From Hyphomonadaceae bacterium (GTDB lineage: Bacteria > Pseudomonadota > Alphaproteobacteria > Caulobacterales > Aquidulcibacteraceae): a stretch of DNA of 64,000 nt. Below, in pieces: positions 53,294-62,291 of the stretch. The stretch is from positions 1 to 64,000 of the forward strand of contig JAHDXR010000012.1 in NCBI GenBank assembly GCA_023384105.1, given 5' to 3'. Both the position numbers and the translations under genes were made by a program. The notes beneath the pieces are model-generated. The model was not told the origin of the DNA, ran no database searches, and was given only the letters and a program-made list of their open reading frames with translations. The first letter of the stretch is position 1. Each line of letters starts with the position of its first letter.

Positions 53294-54576
53294 CAGCGCA
53301 TGCCGGGCAGGCTCTCGCCTTGCGGCTTGCGCTTGCCGCTCCAGCCGTACTTGGCGAGTTCGTTGAGCGCGATGGTGCGGGCGTGGACTTCGTCCGGCCC
53401 GTCGGCCAGGCGCAGCGTGCGGATGCCGGCGTAGGACTTGGCGAGGCCGAAATCCTGTGAGACGCCGGCGCCGCCGTGCGCCTGGATCGCATCGTCGATG
53501 ATCTTGAGCGCCATGCGCGGCGCCGCGACCTTGATCATCGCGATCTCGTTCTTGGCCACCTTGTTGCCGACCGTGTCCATCATGTAGGCGGCCTTGAGGC
53601 AGAGCAGGCGCGTCATCTCGATATCGATGCGCGCATCGGCGATGCGCTGCTCCCAGATCGAGTGCTCGGCGATGGTCTTGCCGAAGGCGACGCGGCTGGT
53701 GACGCGCTTGCAGAGCGCTTCGAGCGCCGCTTCCGCCGCGCCGATCGTGCGCATGCAGTGGTGGATGCGGCCCGGACCCAGGCGGCCCTGCGCAATTTCG
53801 AAGCCGCGGCCCTCGCCCAGGATCAGGTTCTCGACCGGCACGCGCACGTCCTTGAGGTCGATCTCCATGTGGCCGTGCGGGGCGTCGTCATAGCCGAACA
53901 CGTTGAGCGGGCGCAGGACGGTCACGCCCTTGGCGTCGAGCGGGACCAGGATCTGGCTTTGCTGGGAATGCCTGGGATTGTCCGGATTGGTCTTGCCCAT
54001 CAGGATCGCGATCTTGCAGCGCGGATCGCCGGCGCCGGACGACCACCACTTGCGGCCGTTGATGACGTACGCGTCGCCGTCGCGCTTGATCTGGCACTGG
54101 ATGTTGGTGGCGTCGGACGAAGCCACCGCCGGCTCCGTCATCAGGAACGCGGAGCGGATGTCGCCGTTCATCAGCGGCTTCAGCCATTGATCCTTCTGCG
54201 CGCGCGTGCCGTAGCGCTCCAGCACTTCCATGTTGCCGGTGTCGGGCGCGGAGCAGTTGAACACCTCGGACGCGAAGCCGACGCGGCCCATCAGCTCCGC
54301 CAGCGGCGCGTATTCGAGATTGGTAAGGCTGGGGCCTTCGAACTGGAAGGTGTCGTCGACGTGCGCGTGACCGCTCGACGGCGGCATGAACATGTTCCAC
54401 AGCCCTTGCGCCTTGGCCTTCGCCTTCAGCTCTTCGAGCACCGGCAGCACCTTCCAGCGCCCGCCTTCCTTCTGCTGCGCCTCGTAGGTCGGCACGGCCG
54501 GATAGATGTGGTCGTCCATGAACTTCTGGACGCGATCGATCCATTCCTGGGCGCGCGCTGAATGTTCGAAGTGCAT
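53293..54576 (-). CDS. Acyl-CoA dehydrogenase (ACAD10/11-like)
   Basis: 427-aa FAD-dependent acyl-CoA dehydrogenase. N-terminal helical domain to about residue 145 ([29 protein letters not shown]), the FAD/substrate strand [33 protein letters not shown], and C-terminal [23 protein letters not shown] and [17 protein letters not shown]. The catalytic Glu typical of straight-chain enzymes at the usual DGPDE loop is present as [12 protein letters not shown]. The length and motifs match the dehydrogenase domain of ACAD10/11. ATG 54576 is preferred because GGAG is six bases upstream. Coupled to DUF4345. Confidence 0.92.
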   Translation of the reverse strand: MHFEHSARAQEWIDRVQKFMDDHIYPAVPTYEAQQKEGGRWKVLPVLEELKAKAKAQGLWNMFMPPSSGHAHVDDTFQFEGPSLTNLEYAPLAELMGRVGFASEVFNCSAPDTGNMEVLERYGTRAQKDQWLKPLMNGDIRSAFLMTEPAVASSDATNIQCQIKRDGDAYVINGRKWWSSGAGDPRCKIAILMGKTNPDNPRHSQQSQILVPLDAKGVTVLRPLNVFGYDDAPHGHMEIDLKDVRVPVENLILGEGRGFEIAQGRLGPGRIHHCMRTIGAAEAALEALCKRVTSRVAFGKTIAEHSIWEQRIADARIDIEMTRLLCLKAAYMMDTVGNKVAKNEIAMIKVAAPRMALKIIDDAIQAHGGAGVSQDFGLAKSYAGIRTLRLADGPDEVHARTIALNELAKYGWSGKRKPQGESLPGMR

Positions 54577-54641
54577 CGTCATCTCCGGGCTTGCTGGCGT
54601 GTTCGTCCGCGCCACGCTAAGGCTCCGGCGCTGGAGGAGCA

Positions 54642-55235
54642 ATGACTGGCGTCAAACTTGCCGCTGCGACACTGTCCAACGCGCATGTGCGCTTGGAGCC
54701 CTTCGAGGAACACCATCGCGCCGGACTGACCGAAGCCGCGGAAGCCGATCCCGGCATCTTCCGCCATATGCCGTTTCCGGTCGCGCGGGAGGGCTACGGC
54801 GCGTGGTTCGACTGGCTGCGCTCGGAACAGGCGGCGGGCCGCTGGGCGCCGTTCGCCGTGCGCGAGTCCGCCGGGCGCATTGTCGGCCAGACCTGCTATC
54901 TCGCGATCCGGCCGGAACATGCCGGCGTCGAGATCGGCGGCACATGGTATCGGCGCGACGCCCAGGGCGCGGCGATCAACCCGGCCGCGAAGCTGCTGCT
55001 GCTCGACCACGCCTTCGCGTGCGGCTGCGAGCGGATCGAGTTCAAGACCGACGCGCTGAACCGACAGTCGCGCGCGGCGCTGACCAAGCTCGGCGCGGTG
55101 TTCGAGGGCGTCTTCCGCCGCCAGATGCGCCGGCCGGACGGAACGATGCGGGACAACGCCTATTTCTCCGTCATCAGAGAGGAATGGCCGGACTTGCGCG
55201 CGCGGATCGAGGCGCGGCTGGCGGCGTACGCCTGA
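54642..55235 (+). CDS. GNAT family N-acetyltransferase (RimJ/RimL type)
   Basis: 197-aa acetyltransferase: [14 protein letters not shown] opening, [19 protein letters not shown] strand, [29 protein letters not shown] acetyl-CoA region and the [22 protein letters not shown] block. The G-x-G loop is replaced by AQGAAINP, as in a common subgroup. Third acetyltransferase of the RimJ/RimL type in the window. It is divergent from the acyl-CoA dehydrogenase with a 65-base gap. Confidence 0.88.
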   Translation: MTGVKLAAATLSNAHVRLEPFEEHHRAGLTEAAEADPGIFRHMPFPVAREGYGAWFDWLRSEQAAGRWAPFAVRESAGRIVGQTCYLAIRPEHAGVEIGGTWYRRDAQGAAINPAAKLLLLDHAFACGCERIEFKTDALNRQSRAALTKLGAVFEGVFRRQMRRPDGTMRDNAYFSVIREEWPDLRARIEARLAAYA

Positions 55236-55359
55236 ACGCGCCTTTGCGCGCCGCGCGAATGCGGCTACACACAAAGCAGACGCGAGCGCCGCTCATGCGG
55301 CTTACGGGGCGCTCCCCGCCGCGCCGTTCTCCAAAACCCGATGATTAGGAGGCGCGCGC

Positions 55360-56106
55360 GTGACGCATGGTCTGCTGCTCATCGTCGTCCTGGCGACGGC
55401 GACCGTATCCGGCGTGTTCGGCATGGCGGGCGGGCTGATGCTGATGGGGGCGCTGACGCTGGCGCTGCCGGTTTCCGCGGCGATGGTGACCCACGGCGCG
55501 GTGCAGTTCGTCTCCAACGGCTGGCGCGCGGTGCTGCACCGCCGGCACATCGACTGGCGCATCATCCTCATCTACGGCGCGGGTTCGGCGATGGCGGCGG
55601 GCGCGCTGGCGCTGGCGACGTACGAACCGACCAAGGCGTGGGTCTATCTGCTGCTCGGGCTCGTGCCGGGGCTGGCCTGGCTGCCGAAGCGCGCGTTCAG
55701 TCTCGACGCGGCCAAGCCGATGCATGCGCTCGCGTGCGGGCTGAGCGTCACCGGCCTCAACGTGCTGGCGGGCGTGTCGGGGCCGCTGCTCGACGTGTTC
55801 TTCGTCCGCACGGCGCTGACGCGCCATCAGATCGTCGCCACCAAGGCGGCGACGCAGGCGTTCAGCCACACGGTGAAGATGGCGTTCTACGGCGCGCCAT
55901 TGATCGGCGGCGCCGACAGCGGCATGCCGCCCTGGTGGTTCTTCGCGCTGGCGGCGCCGCTGGCGATGACCGGCGCCTGGCTCGGCGGGCTGGCGCTGCA
56001 GCGCATGAGCGATGTGAACTTCCTGAAGTGGACGCGCTGGATCGTCACCGGGTTGGGCGCGATCTATCTCGCGCAGGCCGCTGCGCTGTTTTCGGGCGCG
56101 CCCTAG
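55360..56106 (+). CDS. TauE/SafE-family (TSUP) membrane transporter
   Basis: 248-aa membrane protein with seven to eight helices. GVFGMAGGLMLMGALTLALP near the N-terminus and GLNVLAGVSGPLLDVFFVR midway are the two TSUP glycine-rich repeats. Members export or import sulfonates, sulfite or other small anions; the substrate here is unknown. The GTG start is supported by AGGAGG immediately upstream. Confidence 0.9.
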   Translation: MTHGLLLIVVLATATVSGVFGMAGGLMLMGALTLALPVSAAMVTHGAVQFVSNGWRAVLHRRHIDWRIILIYGAGSAMAAGALALATYEPTKAWVYLLLGLVPGLAWLPKRAFSLDAAKPMHALACGLSVTGLNVLAGVSGPLLDVFFVRTALTRHQIVATKAATQAFSHTVKMAFYGAPLIGGADSGMPPWWFFALAAPLAMTGAWLGGLALQRMSDVNFLKWTRWIVTGLGAIYLAQAAALFSGAP

Positions 56107-56125
56107 GACCGAGGACCGCGATCCG

Positions 56126-56338
56126 TTAAGGCTCGTCCGTTTCGACGTCGAGAATGTCGCCCGGCGTGCAGTCGAGCGCTTCGCAGATTTTCGCGAGCGT
56201 CTCGAAGCGCACGCCCTTCACCTTCCCCGTCCGCAATAGAGACAGGTTGGCTTCGGTGATGCCGATGCGCTCGGCCAAGTCTTTCGACTTCATCTTGCGC
56301 CGCGCCAGCATCACGTCGAGCGTGACGACGATGCGCAT
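56126..56338 (-). CDS. XRE-family helix-turn-helix regulator
   Basis: 70-aa Cro/C1-type repressor. The helix-turn-helix is SKDLAERIGITEANLSLLRTGK (split here around residues 18-39), followed by the recognition-supporting VKGVRFETLAKICEALDCTPGDIL. Its ATG overlaps the DUF2975 stop (ATGA), the standard DUF2975-HTH pairing in bacteria. It probably binds the palindrome upstream of the pair. Confidence 0.92.
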   Translation of the reverse strand: MRIVVTLDVMLARRKMKSKDLAERIGITEANLSLLRTGKVKGVRFETLAKICEALDCTPGDILDVETDEP

Positions 56339-56874
56339 CAGACGATCTCGTCGTTCTCTTCCTTGATCCGCACGGCGGCTTCGAGCACGCGGCCCAGCAC
56401 CATCATGAACGCGGCGAAGGCGACGAGGCCAAGGTCGAACGGCTCCAGGTTCCAGATGAAGCCGCGCCCCTCCTGGGTGATCCAGCTGAGCAGGGTCGGC
56501 GAGATCAGGATCTTGAACGCGAGCGCCCAAAGCGCCCACTCGGCGGCCTTGCGCACGCTGACGCTGGCCTTGAGCGTGAAGAACTGGCCCTTGCCGTACT
56601 CTTCGAGCACGCGGCCCAGGTCCAGCAGCGCGCCGGCCAGCATGAAGCTCGGCAGCGCCGCCACCCAGAACACGCCGACCGCATTGACGAGGTTGAGCGC
56701 GCCGCGCAGGTCGGGCGTGACCTCCCGGCTGCGCAGCGCGTCCGCCGCCGGACCGGCGATTTCACGCCCGGCCGCGCTGAGCGCGATCATGATCGCCGCG
56801 ACCACGGCGAGCGTGGCCGCGCCGCCGGCAAGCTTCTGCGCGCGCTCTAGCGGCGCCGCCGCACCCTCGGTCAT
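56338..56874 (-). CDS. DUF2975 family membrane protein
   Basis: 178 aa with four membrane helices, DUF2975 type: FWVAALPSFMLAGALLDLGRVLEEYGKGQFFT, VRKAAEWALWALAFKI, and a C-terminal helix ending VRIKEENDEIV. These proteins are always paired with a small XRE regulator and are thought to hold or modulate it at the membrane; the function is not established. Expression is likely controlled by the adjacent operator. Confidence 0.9.
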   Translation of the reverse strand: MTEGAAAPLERAQKLAGGAATLAVVAAIMIALSAAGREIAGPAADALRSREVTPDLRGALNLVNAVGVFWVAALPSFMLAGALLDLGRVLEEYGKGQFFTLKASVSVRKAAEWALWALAFKILISPTLLSWITQEGRGFIWNLEPFDLGLVAFAAFMMVLGRVLEAAVRIKEENDEIV

Positions 56875-56887
56875 CGGAAACCCCCAA

Positions 56888-56929
56888 GCAAGACGATAAT
56901 TTATTATCGTCTTGCGATAATTACGTCAA
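56888..56929 (-). promoter_or_regulatory. Promoter with embedded 28-bp operator palindrome
   Basis: The perfect 13-bp inverted repeat GCAAGACGATAAT (56888-56900) and its complement (56903-56915), separated by TT, lies in an AT-rich patch. Reading the minus strand, a -35 TTGACG (56929-56924) is 17 bases from a -10 TAATAA (56906-56901) that is inside the palindrome, so a bound repressor would block RNA polymerase. A further partial half-site CGATAATTACG overlaps the spacer. The start codon of DUF2975 is 14 bases downstream of the palindrome with GGGGG as ribosome-binding site. The XRE regulator of the same operon is the likely binder. Confidence 0.75.
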
Positions 56930-57008
56930 GCCATTGGTCGCAAGAGTTGAGGCGCTGTTAACCCTGCCGCTCGTCCCATGGCCGGGAAGAGATTCGGGAC
57001 GGCAAATT

Positions 57009-58304
57009 ATGCCCATCATCACCCACGTGCTGCTCTACACGGCCTATGCGGCGATCTCGCTTGCGGTGGGCGCGGCGCTCAACCAGATCGGCGGGCAGGA
57101 CATCGGCGGCTCGTTCCTGGGCGGGGTCGGCCTGTTCTGCGCCTGCGCCGTCACCCATGCGAGCATCGGCGCCAGCGCCGCGGCCGGACGCATCGGCGGC
57201 GTCGAGCGGCGGATCAAGCACGACATGGAGCGGCTGCGCACCGCCCACCGCGAGATCACGGCCGATATCGACGCGGTGCAGACGCGGCTCGACCAGATCG
57301 AAGCGCAAGTCGCATCCGCGCCGCCGCCGCAGGCGCCGCAGCTCGAAGCGCCGCAGCCGGCCGGGCAGATCGAACTCAAGCTGATCGACCAGATAGTCGA
57401 CAAGCTCGGCGCGGCGATGGACGCGCGGCTGCAGACGATCCAGAGCGCCGGCAACGTCACGCCGATCACTCCAAGCGCGGCGCGCGGGCCGATGGATCTG
57501 GTGCGCGAAGCGATCCTGGAAAACCGCGTCGAACTGCATCTGCAGCCGATCGTGCAGCTGCCGCAGCGCAAGACCGCCTTCTACGAAGGCTTCACCCGCC
57601 TCAAGGACGCCACCGGCCGGCTGATCCTGCCGCAGGAATTCATCCCCGCCGCCGAGCAGGCCGGCCTGATGCCGACGATCGATAACGTGCTGCTGTTCCG
57701 CTGCGTCCAGATCGTGCGCAAGCTGATGAAGCAGGATCGCCGCGTCGGCATCTTCTGCAACATCAGCCCGCGCGCGCTCGCCGACGAGGGCTTCTTCCCG
57801 CAATTCCTCGACTTCATGCGCGAAAACCGCGACCTCGCCGGCAGCGTGATCTTCGAGATTCCGCAGGCCTCCTATGAGGCGCGCACCTCGATCGAGGCGC
57901 GGGCGATGGCCAAGCTGGTCGATCTCGGCTTCCGCTTCTCGATCGACCGCGTCGCCAGCGCCGAACTCGATCTGCCCGATCTCGAACGCTCGGGCGTGCG
58001 CTACGTGAAGATGCCGGTGCAGGTGCTGACCGATCAGATCGTCGCCGGCGGCGTCCGCCCGCGTTCGGCGATCACGCGCGAGATCGCGGCGTCCGACATT
58101 TCCGCCGTGTTCCAGCGCTATGGCGTCGACCTCATCGCCGAGCGGGTGGAGAGCGAGGACGCGGTGCTCGAAGCGCTCGACCTCGACGTGCCCTACGGCC
58201 AGGGCCACCTGTTCGGCGCGCCGCGCCCGATCAAGGAAAGCCTGATGGAAGAAACCGCGCCGCCGCGCGAGTTCTTCCTGAAGCAGAGCGGACGCACGGC
58301 CTAG
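57009..58304 (+). CDS. TipF-like protein: membrane anchor, coiled coil and degenerate EAL domain
   Basis: 431 aa. Two N-terminal membrane helices (about residues 6-20 and 32-52), a coiled-coil (about 60-100, MERLRTAHREITADIDAVQT), a Pro/Ala/Gln linker, then an EAL domain from about residue 165. The catalytic ExL signature is replaced by EGF (E193 in FYEGFTRL), and the DDFG-type metal motif reads SIDRVAS, so it should bind but not cleave c-di-GMP. The architecture matches Caulobacter TipF, a c-di-GMP receptor that positions the flagellum. No flagellar gene lies in the window. Confidence 0.88.
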   Translation: MPIITHVLLYTAYAAISLAVGAALNQIGGQDIGGSFLGGVGLFCACAVTHASIGASAAAGRIGGVERRIKHDMERLRTAHREITADIDAVQTRLDQIEAQVASAPPPQAPQLEAPQPAGQIELKLIDQIVDKLGAAMDARLQTIQSAGNVTPITPSAARGPMDLVREAILENRVELHLQPIVQLPQRKTAFYEGFTRLKDATGRLILPQEFIPAAEQAGLMPTIDNVLLFRCVQIVRKLMKQDRRVGIFCNISPRALADEGFFPQFLDFMRENRDLAGSVIFEIPQASYEARTSIEARAMAKLVDLGFRFSIDRVASAELDLPDLERSGVRYVKMPVQVLTDQIVAGGVRPRSAITREIAASDISAVFQRYGVDLIAERVESEDAVLEALDLDVPYGQGHLFGAPRPIKESLMEETAPPREFFLKQSGRTA

Positions 58305-58323
58305 CGCGCAGCGCAGAGATATG

Positions 58324-58402
58324 GAAACGCCGCATGCCGGCTAGCGAAACGGCGCCGCTTCGGATCGCCGGCTTCCAGCCGGCAACTCCATTTCATCCTG
58401 CA
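58324..58402. repeat. Palindromic-repeat element, copy 5 (permuted/diverged)
   Basis: On the minus strand this segment reads GCAGGATGAAATGGAGTTGC, then CGGC..GCCGGCGATCC, and later AGCCGGCATGCGGCGTTTC. The first part matches the right half and the last part the left half of the element at 62292-62382 (there GCAGGATGAAGCGAAGCTGC and CGCCGGCATACGGCGTTTC), so the two halves appear in swapped order. No gene is present between the TipF-like gene and the kinase stop. Confidence 0.6.
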
Positions 58403-58437
58403 CAGAGGTAGGAAGCTGAAACGCGGCCCACGCGGCT

Positions 58438-60717
58438 TCAGCGCCCCGCCAGCGCCTGGCGCAGCTTGATCGCCAATTCGCGGCGGCGGTAAGGCTTGCG
58501 CAGCAGGTGCGTGCCCGAGGGCAGGCCGCCGTCTTCACCCATTACGATGTCCGGATTGCCGGTGGTGTAGAGCACCGGCAGCGCCGGCGCGATTTCGCGC
58601 GCGGCGTCCGCCAGCTGCCGGCCATTGACGCCGCCCGGCATGACCACATCGGTGAAGAGCAGGTCGAAGCGTTCGCCGCCGCGCAGCAGCTCGATCGCCT
58701 CCAGGGCGTTGCGGGCCATGACGACGCGATAGCCCAGGCTGACGAGTTCGCTCGCCACCTGCACCCGCACCAGATCGTCGTCTTCCACCAGGAGCACCCG
58801 CTCGTCGCCCGACAGCGCTTCCGCGATCGGGGCGATGTCCTGTGGAGCGGCCGCCTCCGCCGCGCGCGGCAGATAGAGCGTCACCGCCGTGCCTTCGCCC
58901 AGCGCCGTTTCGATCTCCACGCGGCCCTTCGACTGCGTAACGAAGCCATAGACCATCGACAGCCCGAGGCCCGAGCCCTTGCCGACATCCTTGGTGGTGA
59001 AGAACGGCTCGAACACCCGCGCCCGCGTCGCGTCGTCCATGCCCGCGCCGTTGTCGCTCACGCAAACGCGCACGCAATCGCCCACTTCGGCGTCGCCGGC
59101 GACGTTGCCGATCTCGATCCGCAAGGCGCCGCCGTCCGACATCGCGTCGCGGGCGTTGATGCACAGGTTGAGGATCGCCGTCTCAAGCTGCAGCTTGTCG
59201 ATCAGCGCCGGCCACAGCCCCTCCGCGGACTCGACCCGCAGCTCGATCTGCTCGCCCACCGCGCGCCGCAGCAGCGCCTCCGTGCCGCGCACCAGGGCGG
59301 CGACGTCGGTCGGCGTCGGGTCCAGCGCCTGCCGGCGGGAGAAGGCGAGCAGGCGGCTGGTGAGTTCGGCGCCGCGTTCGGCGGCCATCCGCGTCATCTC
59401 GGCCAGCACGTGCAATTGCTCCTGGCCGGCGAGCCGCGCTTCCAGCGCCTCCGCGTTCGAGAGGATCACGGTCAGCAGATTGTTGAAATCGTGCGCCACG
59501 CCGCCGGTGAGCTGGCCCACCGCCTCCAGCTGCTGCGATTGGCGCAATTGCGCCTCGAGTTCGCGCTGCTGGGTGACGTCGAGCATCGAACCGACCATGC
59601 GGACGGCGGCGCCGCGCTCGTCGCGGATGGCGAAGCCCCGGTCGGCCACCTGGGCGACGGAGCCGTCGACCCGGATGAAGCGATATTCGTCGGCCCAGAG
59701 TTCGTCGCCGCCGTCGATGACGTTGTGGATTCCGGAAACGACCCGCGCACGATCGTCCGGATGGATGTGCTCGACCCAGCTTTCGCCGATCTGGGGCGCG
59801 CCATCGTAGTCGTAGCCGAACCGCGTGCGCATGCCGTCGCCCCACCAGATGGTGTCGGTGACGAGATCCCAGTCCCACACCACATCGGCGGTGGCCTGCG
59901 CGACCATGCGGAAACGTTCGTTGGATTCGCGCAGCGCCTGCTCGGCCCGCCGGCGCTCGCTGATGTCGCGCGAGACGATGACGATATGCGTCGCCTCGCC
60001 GTTCGGCGCGCGGAACGGCGACAGCTGGATGTCGACCCAGAGCTCCCTTCCGTCCTTCGTGTAATAGACCATTTCGCCGCGCGCGGGCCGTCCCTGGCGC
60101 AGCTCTTCGCGCATCCGCACGAGCAGCACGGCGTCCGTCAGCGGCCCGCGCATGAATTGCGGCGAACGCCCCTGCACCTCCTCGAACGTATAGCCGGTCA
60201 GGCGCGTGAACGCCTCGTTGACGAACACGATGCCGGGATCGGGCGTTTCAGGCGTTGCAGCCTCCGTTATCAGCACGACGTCTTCCAGGCGCGAGACCGC
60301 CGCCTGCAGCAGCCGCGCCAGTTCCTGCGTCGCGCGCGCCTTGGTGACGTCGCGCAGATAGACGCCGATCTCGCCGCTCGTGGTCAGGTGCGCGCGCACT
60401 TCGATGCGGGCCTGCTCGCCGCCGCCGACCTCGAACGTCGCGGAGCCGCCTTCGCGAAGCACGCGGGCGTACTCGGTCTCGGCTGCGCCGCCGCGCCCTT
60501 CGGGGAAAATGTCCCACAGCACCCGCCCGATCATCTCCGCGCGCGACCGCTCCAGGATGCGCTCGGCCTTGGCGTTGACGTAGAGCAGCCGCAAGTCGCG
60601 CCCGAGCAGCGCGAAGCCGTCCGGCATGCTTTCCAGGCTGTCGCGTAATTGGGCGGTCAGCGCATCCGGGTCGGATGCGCCGCTGGGCCGTGCCGCATCG
60701 TATTGATCCGCGCCCAT
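58438..60717 (-). CDS. PAS-containing hybrid histidine kinase with receiver domain
   Basis: About 759 aa. Three PAS domains (about residues 22-135, 145-265, 270-395), then HisKA with phospho-acceptor H409 in GGVAHDFNNLL, HATPase_c (NLCINARDAM, VSDNGAGMD, GKGSGLGLSMVYG) and a C-terminal receiver with phospho-acceptor D690 in LLFTDVVMPGG. The second PAS resembles LOV domains but reads GRSPQFMRG where LOV has GxNCRFLQ, so no photo-adduct Cys is present. No membrane segment is seen, so it is a cytosolic sensor. The partner regulator is unknown. Confidence 0.92.
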   Translation of the reverse strand: MGADQYDAARPSGASDPDALTAQLRDSLESMPDGFALLGRDLRLLYVNAKAERILERSRAEMIGRVLWDIFPEGRGGAAETEYARVLREGGSATFEVGGGEQARIEVRAHLTTSGEIGVYLRDVTKARATQELARLLQAAVSRLEDVVLITEAATPETPDPGIVFVNEAFTRLTGYTFEEVQGRSPQFMRGPLTDAVLLVRMREELRQGRPARGEMVYYTKDGRELWVDIQLSPFRAPNGEATHIVIVSRDISERRRAEQALRESNERFRMVAQATADVVWDWDLVTDTIWWGDGMRTRFGYDYDGAPQIGESWVEHIHPDDRARVVSGIHNVIDGGDELWADEYRFIRVDGSVAQVADRGFAIRDERGAAVRMVGSMLDVTQQRELEAQLRQSQQLEAVGQLTGGVAHDFNNLLTVILSNAEALEARLAGQEQLHVLAEMTRMAAERGAELTSRLLAFSRRQALDPTPTDVAALVRGTEALLRRAVGEQIELRVESAEGLWPALIDKLQLETAILNLCINARDAMSDGGALRIEIGNVAGDAEVGDCVRVCVSDNGAGMDDATRARVFEPFFTTKDVGKGSGLGLSMVYGFVTQSKGRVEIETALGEGTAVTLYLPRAAEAAAPQDIAPIAEALSGDERVLLVEDDDLVRVQVASELVSLGYRVVMARNALEAIELLRGGERFDLLFTDVVMPGGVNGRQLADAAREIAPALPVLYTTGNPDIVMGEDGGLPSGTHLLRKPYRRRELAIKLRQALAGR

Positions 60718-60820
60718 GCGCTTGCCGGTAAGATGTTCGCGGAGGAAGTCAAGCGGCTGCCGAAACGGCGGCCGCCGGCGCGGCTTGCGCCCGCCGCCCG
60801 CCCATGCTTTGCGGGTTCGC

Positions 60821-61432
60821 GTGACACGTCTCATCGCCATCACCGGCGGCTCCGGCGCCGGCAAGACCACGATCGCGCAGGCGCTGGCGCGCCGGCTCGG
60901 CGCGGGCGCGGCGGTGATCGCCGAGGACGATTATTACCGCTGCGCATCGAGCTTCCCGGATTTCGACCCGGCCCGGCACAATTTCGATGCGCCGGAGGCG
61001 AAGGAGCACGAGCTGCTGCGCGAGCACCTCGCGCTGGCCAAGTCCGGCGCGGCGTTCGACAAGCCGGTCTACGATCTCGTCACCCACCGCCGGCGCCCGG
61101 AAGTGGAGCGCATCGTTCACGCCGAGACGCTGATCGTCGAGGGCATCCTACTGCTGGCGCCTGAACTGAGGCCCCTGTTCGATCTCCGCGTCTATGTCGA
61201 GGCCGACGAGGCGGTGCGGCTGGCCCGGCGGATGATCCGCGACACCGAAAGCCGCGGGCGCTCGCCGCGCTCGGTGATGAGCCAGTTCTTCACCACCGTG
61301 CGCCCGATGCACGACGCGTACGTTGCGCCGCAGCGCGCCTTCGCCGACCTTGTGCTTTTCTGCCCCCACGATGCGGGGCCCGAGCATGCGGAGCGGAACG
61401 CCCAGCGCATCCTGGAGGCGCTCGGCGGGTGA
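60821..61432 (+). CDS. udk: Uridine kinase family protein
   Basis: 203-aa P-loop kinase. Walker A is ITGGSGAGKTT near the start, and EDDYYRCASSFPDF, NFDAPEAKEHELL, KPVYDLVTHRR and RRMIRDTESRGRS are uridine kinase blocks. It would phosphorylate uridine or cytidine in pyrimidine salvage; ADP-like substrates of close relatives such as phosphoribulokinase-like proteins cannot be fully excluded. GTG 60821 is used because the conserved region begins six residues later and no good upstream start is conserved. Its stop overlaps the HAD gene start. Confidence 0.9.
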   Translation: MTRLIAITGGSGAGKTTIAQALARRLGAGAAVIAEDDYYRCASSFPDFDPARHNFDAPEAKEHELLREHLALAKSGAAFDKPVYDLVTHRRRPEVERIVHAETLIVEGILLLAPELRPLFDLRVYVEADEAVRLARRMIRDTESRGRSPRSVMSQFFTTVRPMHDAYVAPQRAFADLVLFCPHDAGPEHAERNAQRILEALGG

Positions 61433-62280
61433 TGCGGATACTGGACTCGATCGACCGCGTCGCGGATCGCTACGACGCGCTGTTCTGCGACATCTGGGGC
61501 GTCGTGCATAACGGCCGGCGCGCCTATCCCGGCGCCTGCGCGGCGCTCCAGCGCATGCGCGCGGCCGGCAAGCGCGTCATCCTGATCAGCAACGTACCGC
61601 GCCCGCGCAGCGTCATTCCGGACCAGCTGGCGAAGGTCGGCGCGCCCGGCGACGCCTGGGACGCGATCGTCACCTCCGGCGACGCCACCCGCGCCGCGCT
61701 GTCGGCGCGCGCGCCGGGCCCGGTGTTCAGGATCGGTATCGAGGATTACGATGCGCCGCTGTACGAGGGCCTGCCGCTCGAGGCCGCGCCGCTGGAGAGC
61801 GCGCGCTTCATCTCGATCACCGGCCTGTTCCGCTGGGAAGACACGCCCGCGGACTACGCCGGCATCCTGCGCGCGGCGCTGGCGCGCGATCTGGAGATGG
61901 TCTGCGCCAATCCGGACATCATCGTGCAGGCGGGCGAGCGCATGCTCTGGTGCGCCGGCGCGGTCGCGCGCGACTACGAGAAGATGGGCGGGCGCGTGGT
62001 GATGGCCGGCAAGCCGTTCGCGCCGATCTACGAACTGGCCTACCGCGAACTGGACGCTCTGGGCGGCGCGCCGGATCGCGCGCGCATCCTGTGCATCGGC
62101 GACGGCGTCGGCACCGATGTCGCCGGCGCCAACGGACAGGGGCTCGACAGCGTGTTCATCGCCTCGGGCATGCACGGCGAAGCGCTCTGGACCAACGGCG
62201 CCGCCGACGCGGCGAAAATCGAAGCGGCGCTGGCGCAGGAGAACGCGCGCGCGACCTACGCCATGGCGGCGCTGGCCTAA
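61432..62280 (+). CDS. HAD-type hydrolase, TIGR01459 (NagD-like) family
   Basis: About 282-aa class IIA HAD phosphatase. The nucleophile motif is ALFCDIWGVVHNG, motif II is VILISNVPRPRS, and the C-terminal motif III/IV is ILCIGDGVGTDVAGANGQGLDSVFIASGMH. The family is widespread in alphaproteobacteria without an established substrate. ATG 61432 overlaps the udk stop (TGATG); GTG 61429 is an alternative. Confidence 0.92.
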   Translation: MRILDSIDRVADRYDALFCDIWGVVHNGRRAYPGACAALQRMRAAGKRVILISNVPRPRSVIPDQLAKVGAPGDAWDAIVTSGDATRAALSARAPGPVFRIGIEDYDAPLYEGLPLEAAPLESARFISITGLFRWEDTPADYAGILRAALARDLEMVCANPDIIVQAGERMLWCAGAVARDYEKMGGRVVMAGKPFAPIYELAYRELDALGGAPDRARILCIGDGVGTDVAGANGQGLDSVFIASGMHGEALWTNGAADAAKIEAALAQENARATYAMAALA

Positions 62281-62291
62281 CGCCACGCCCA

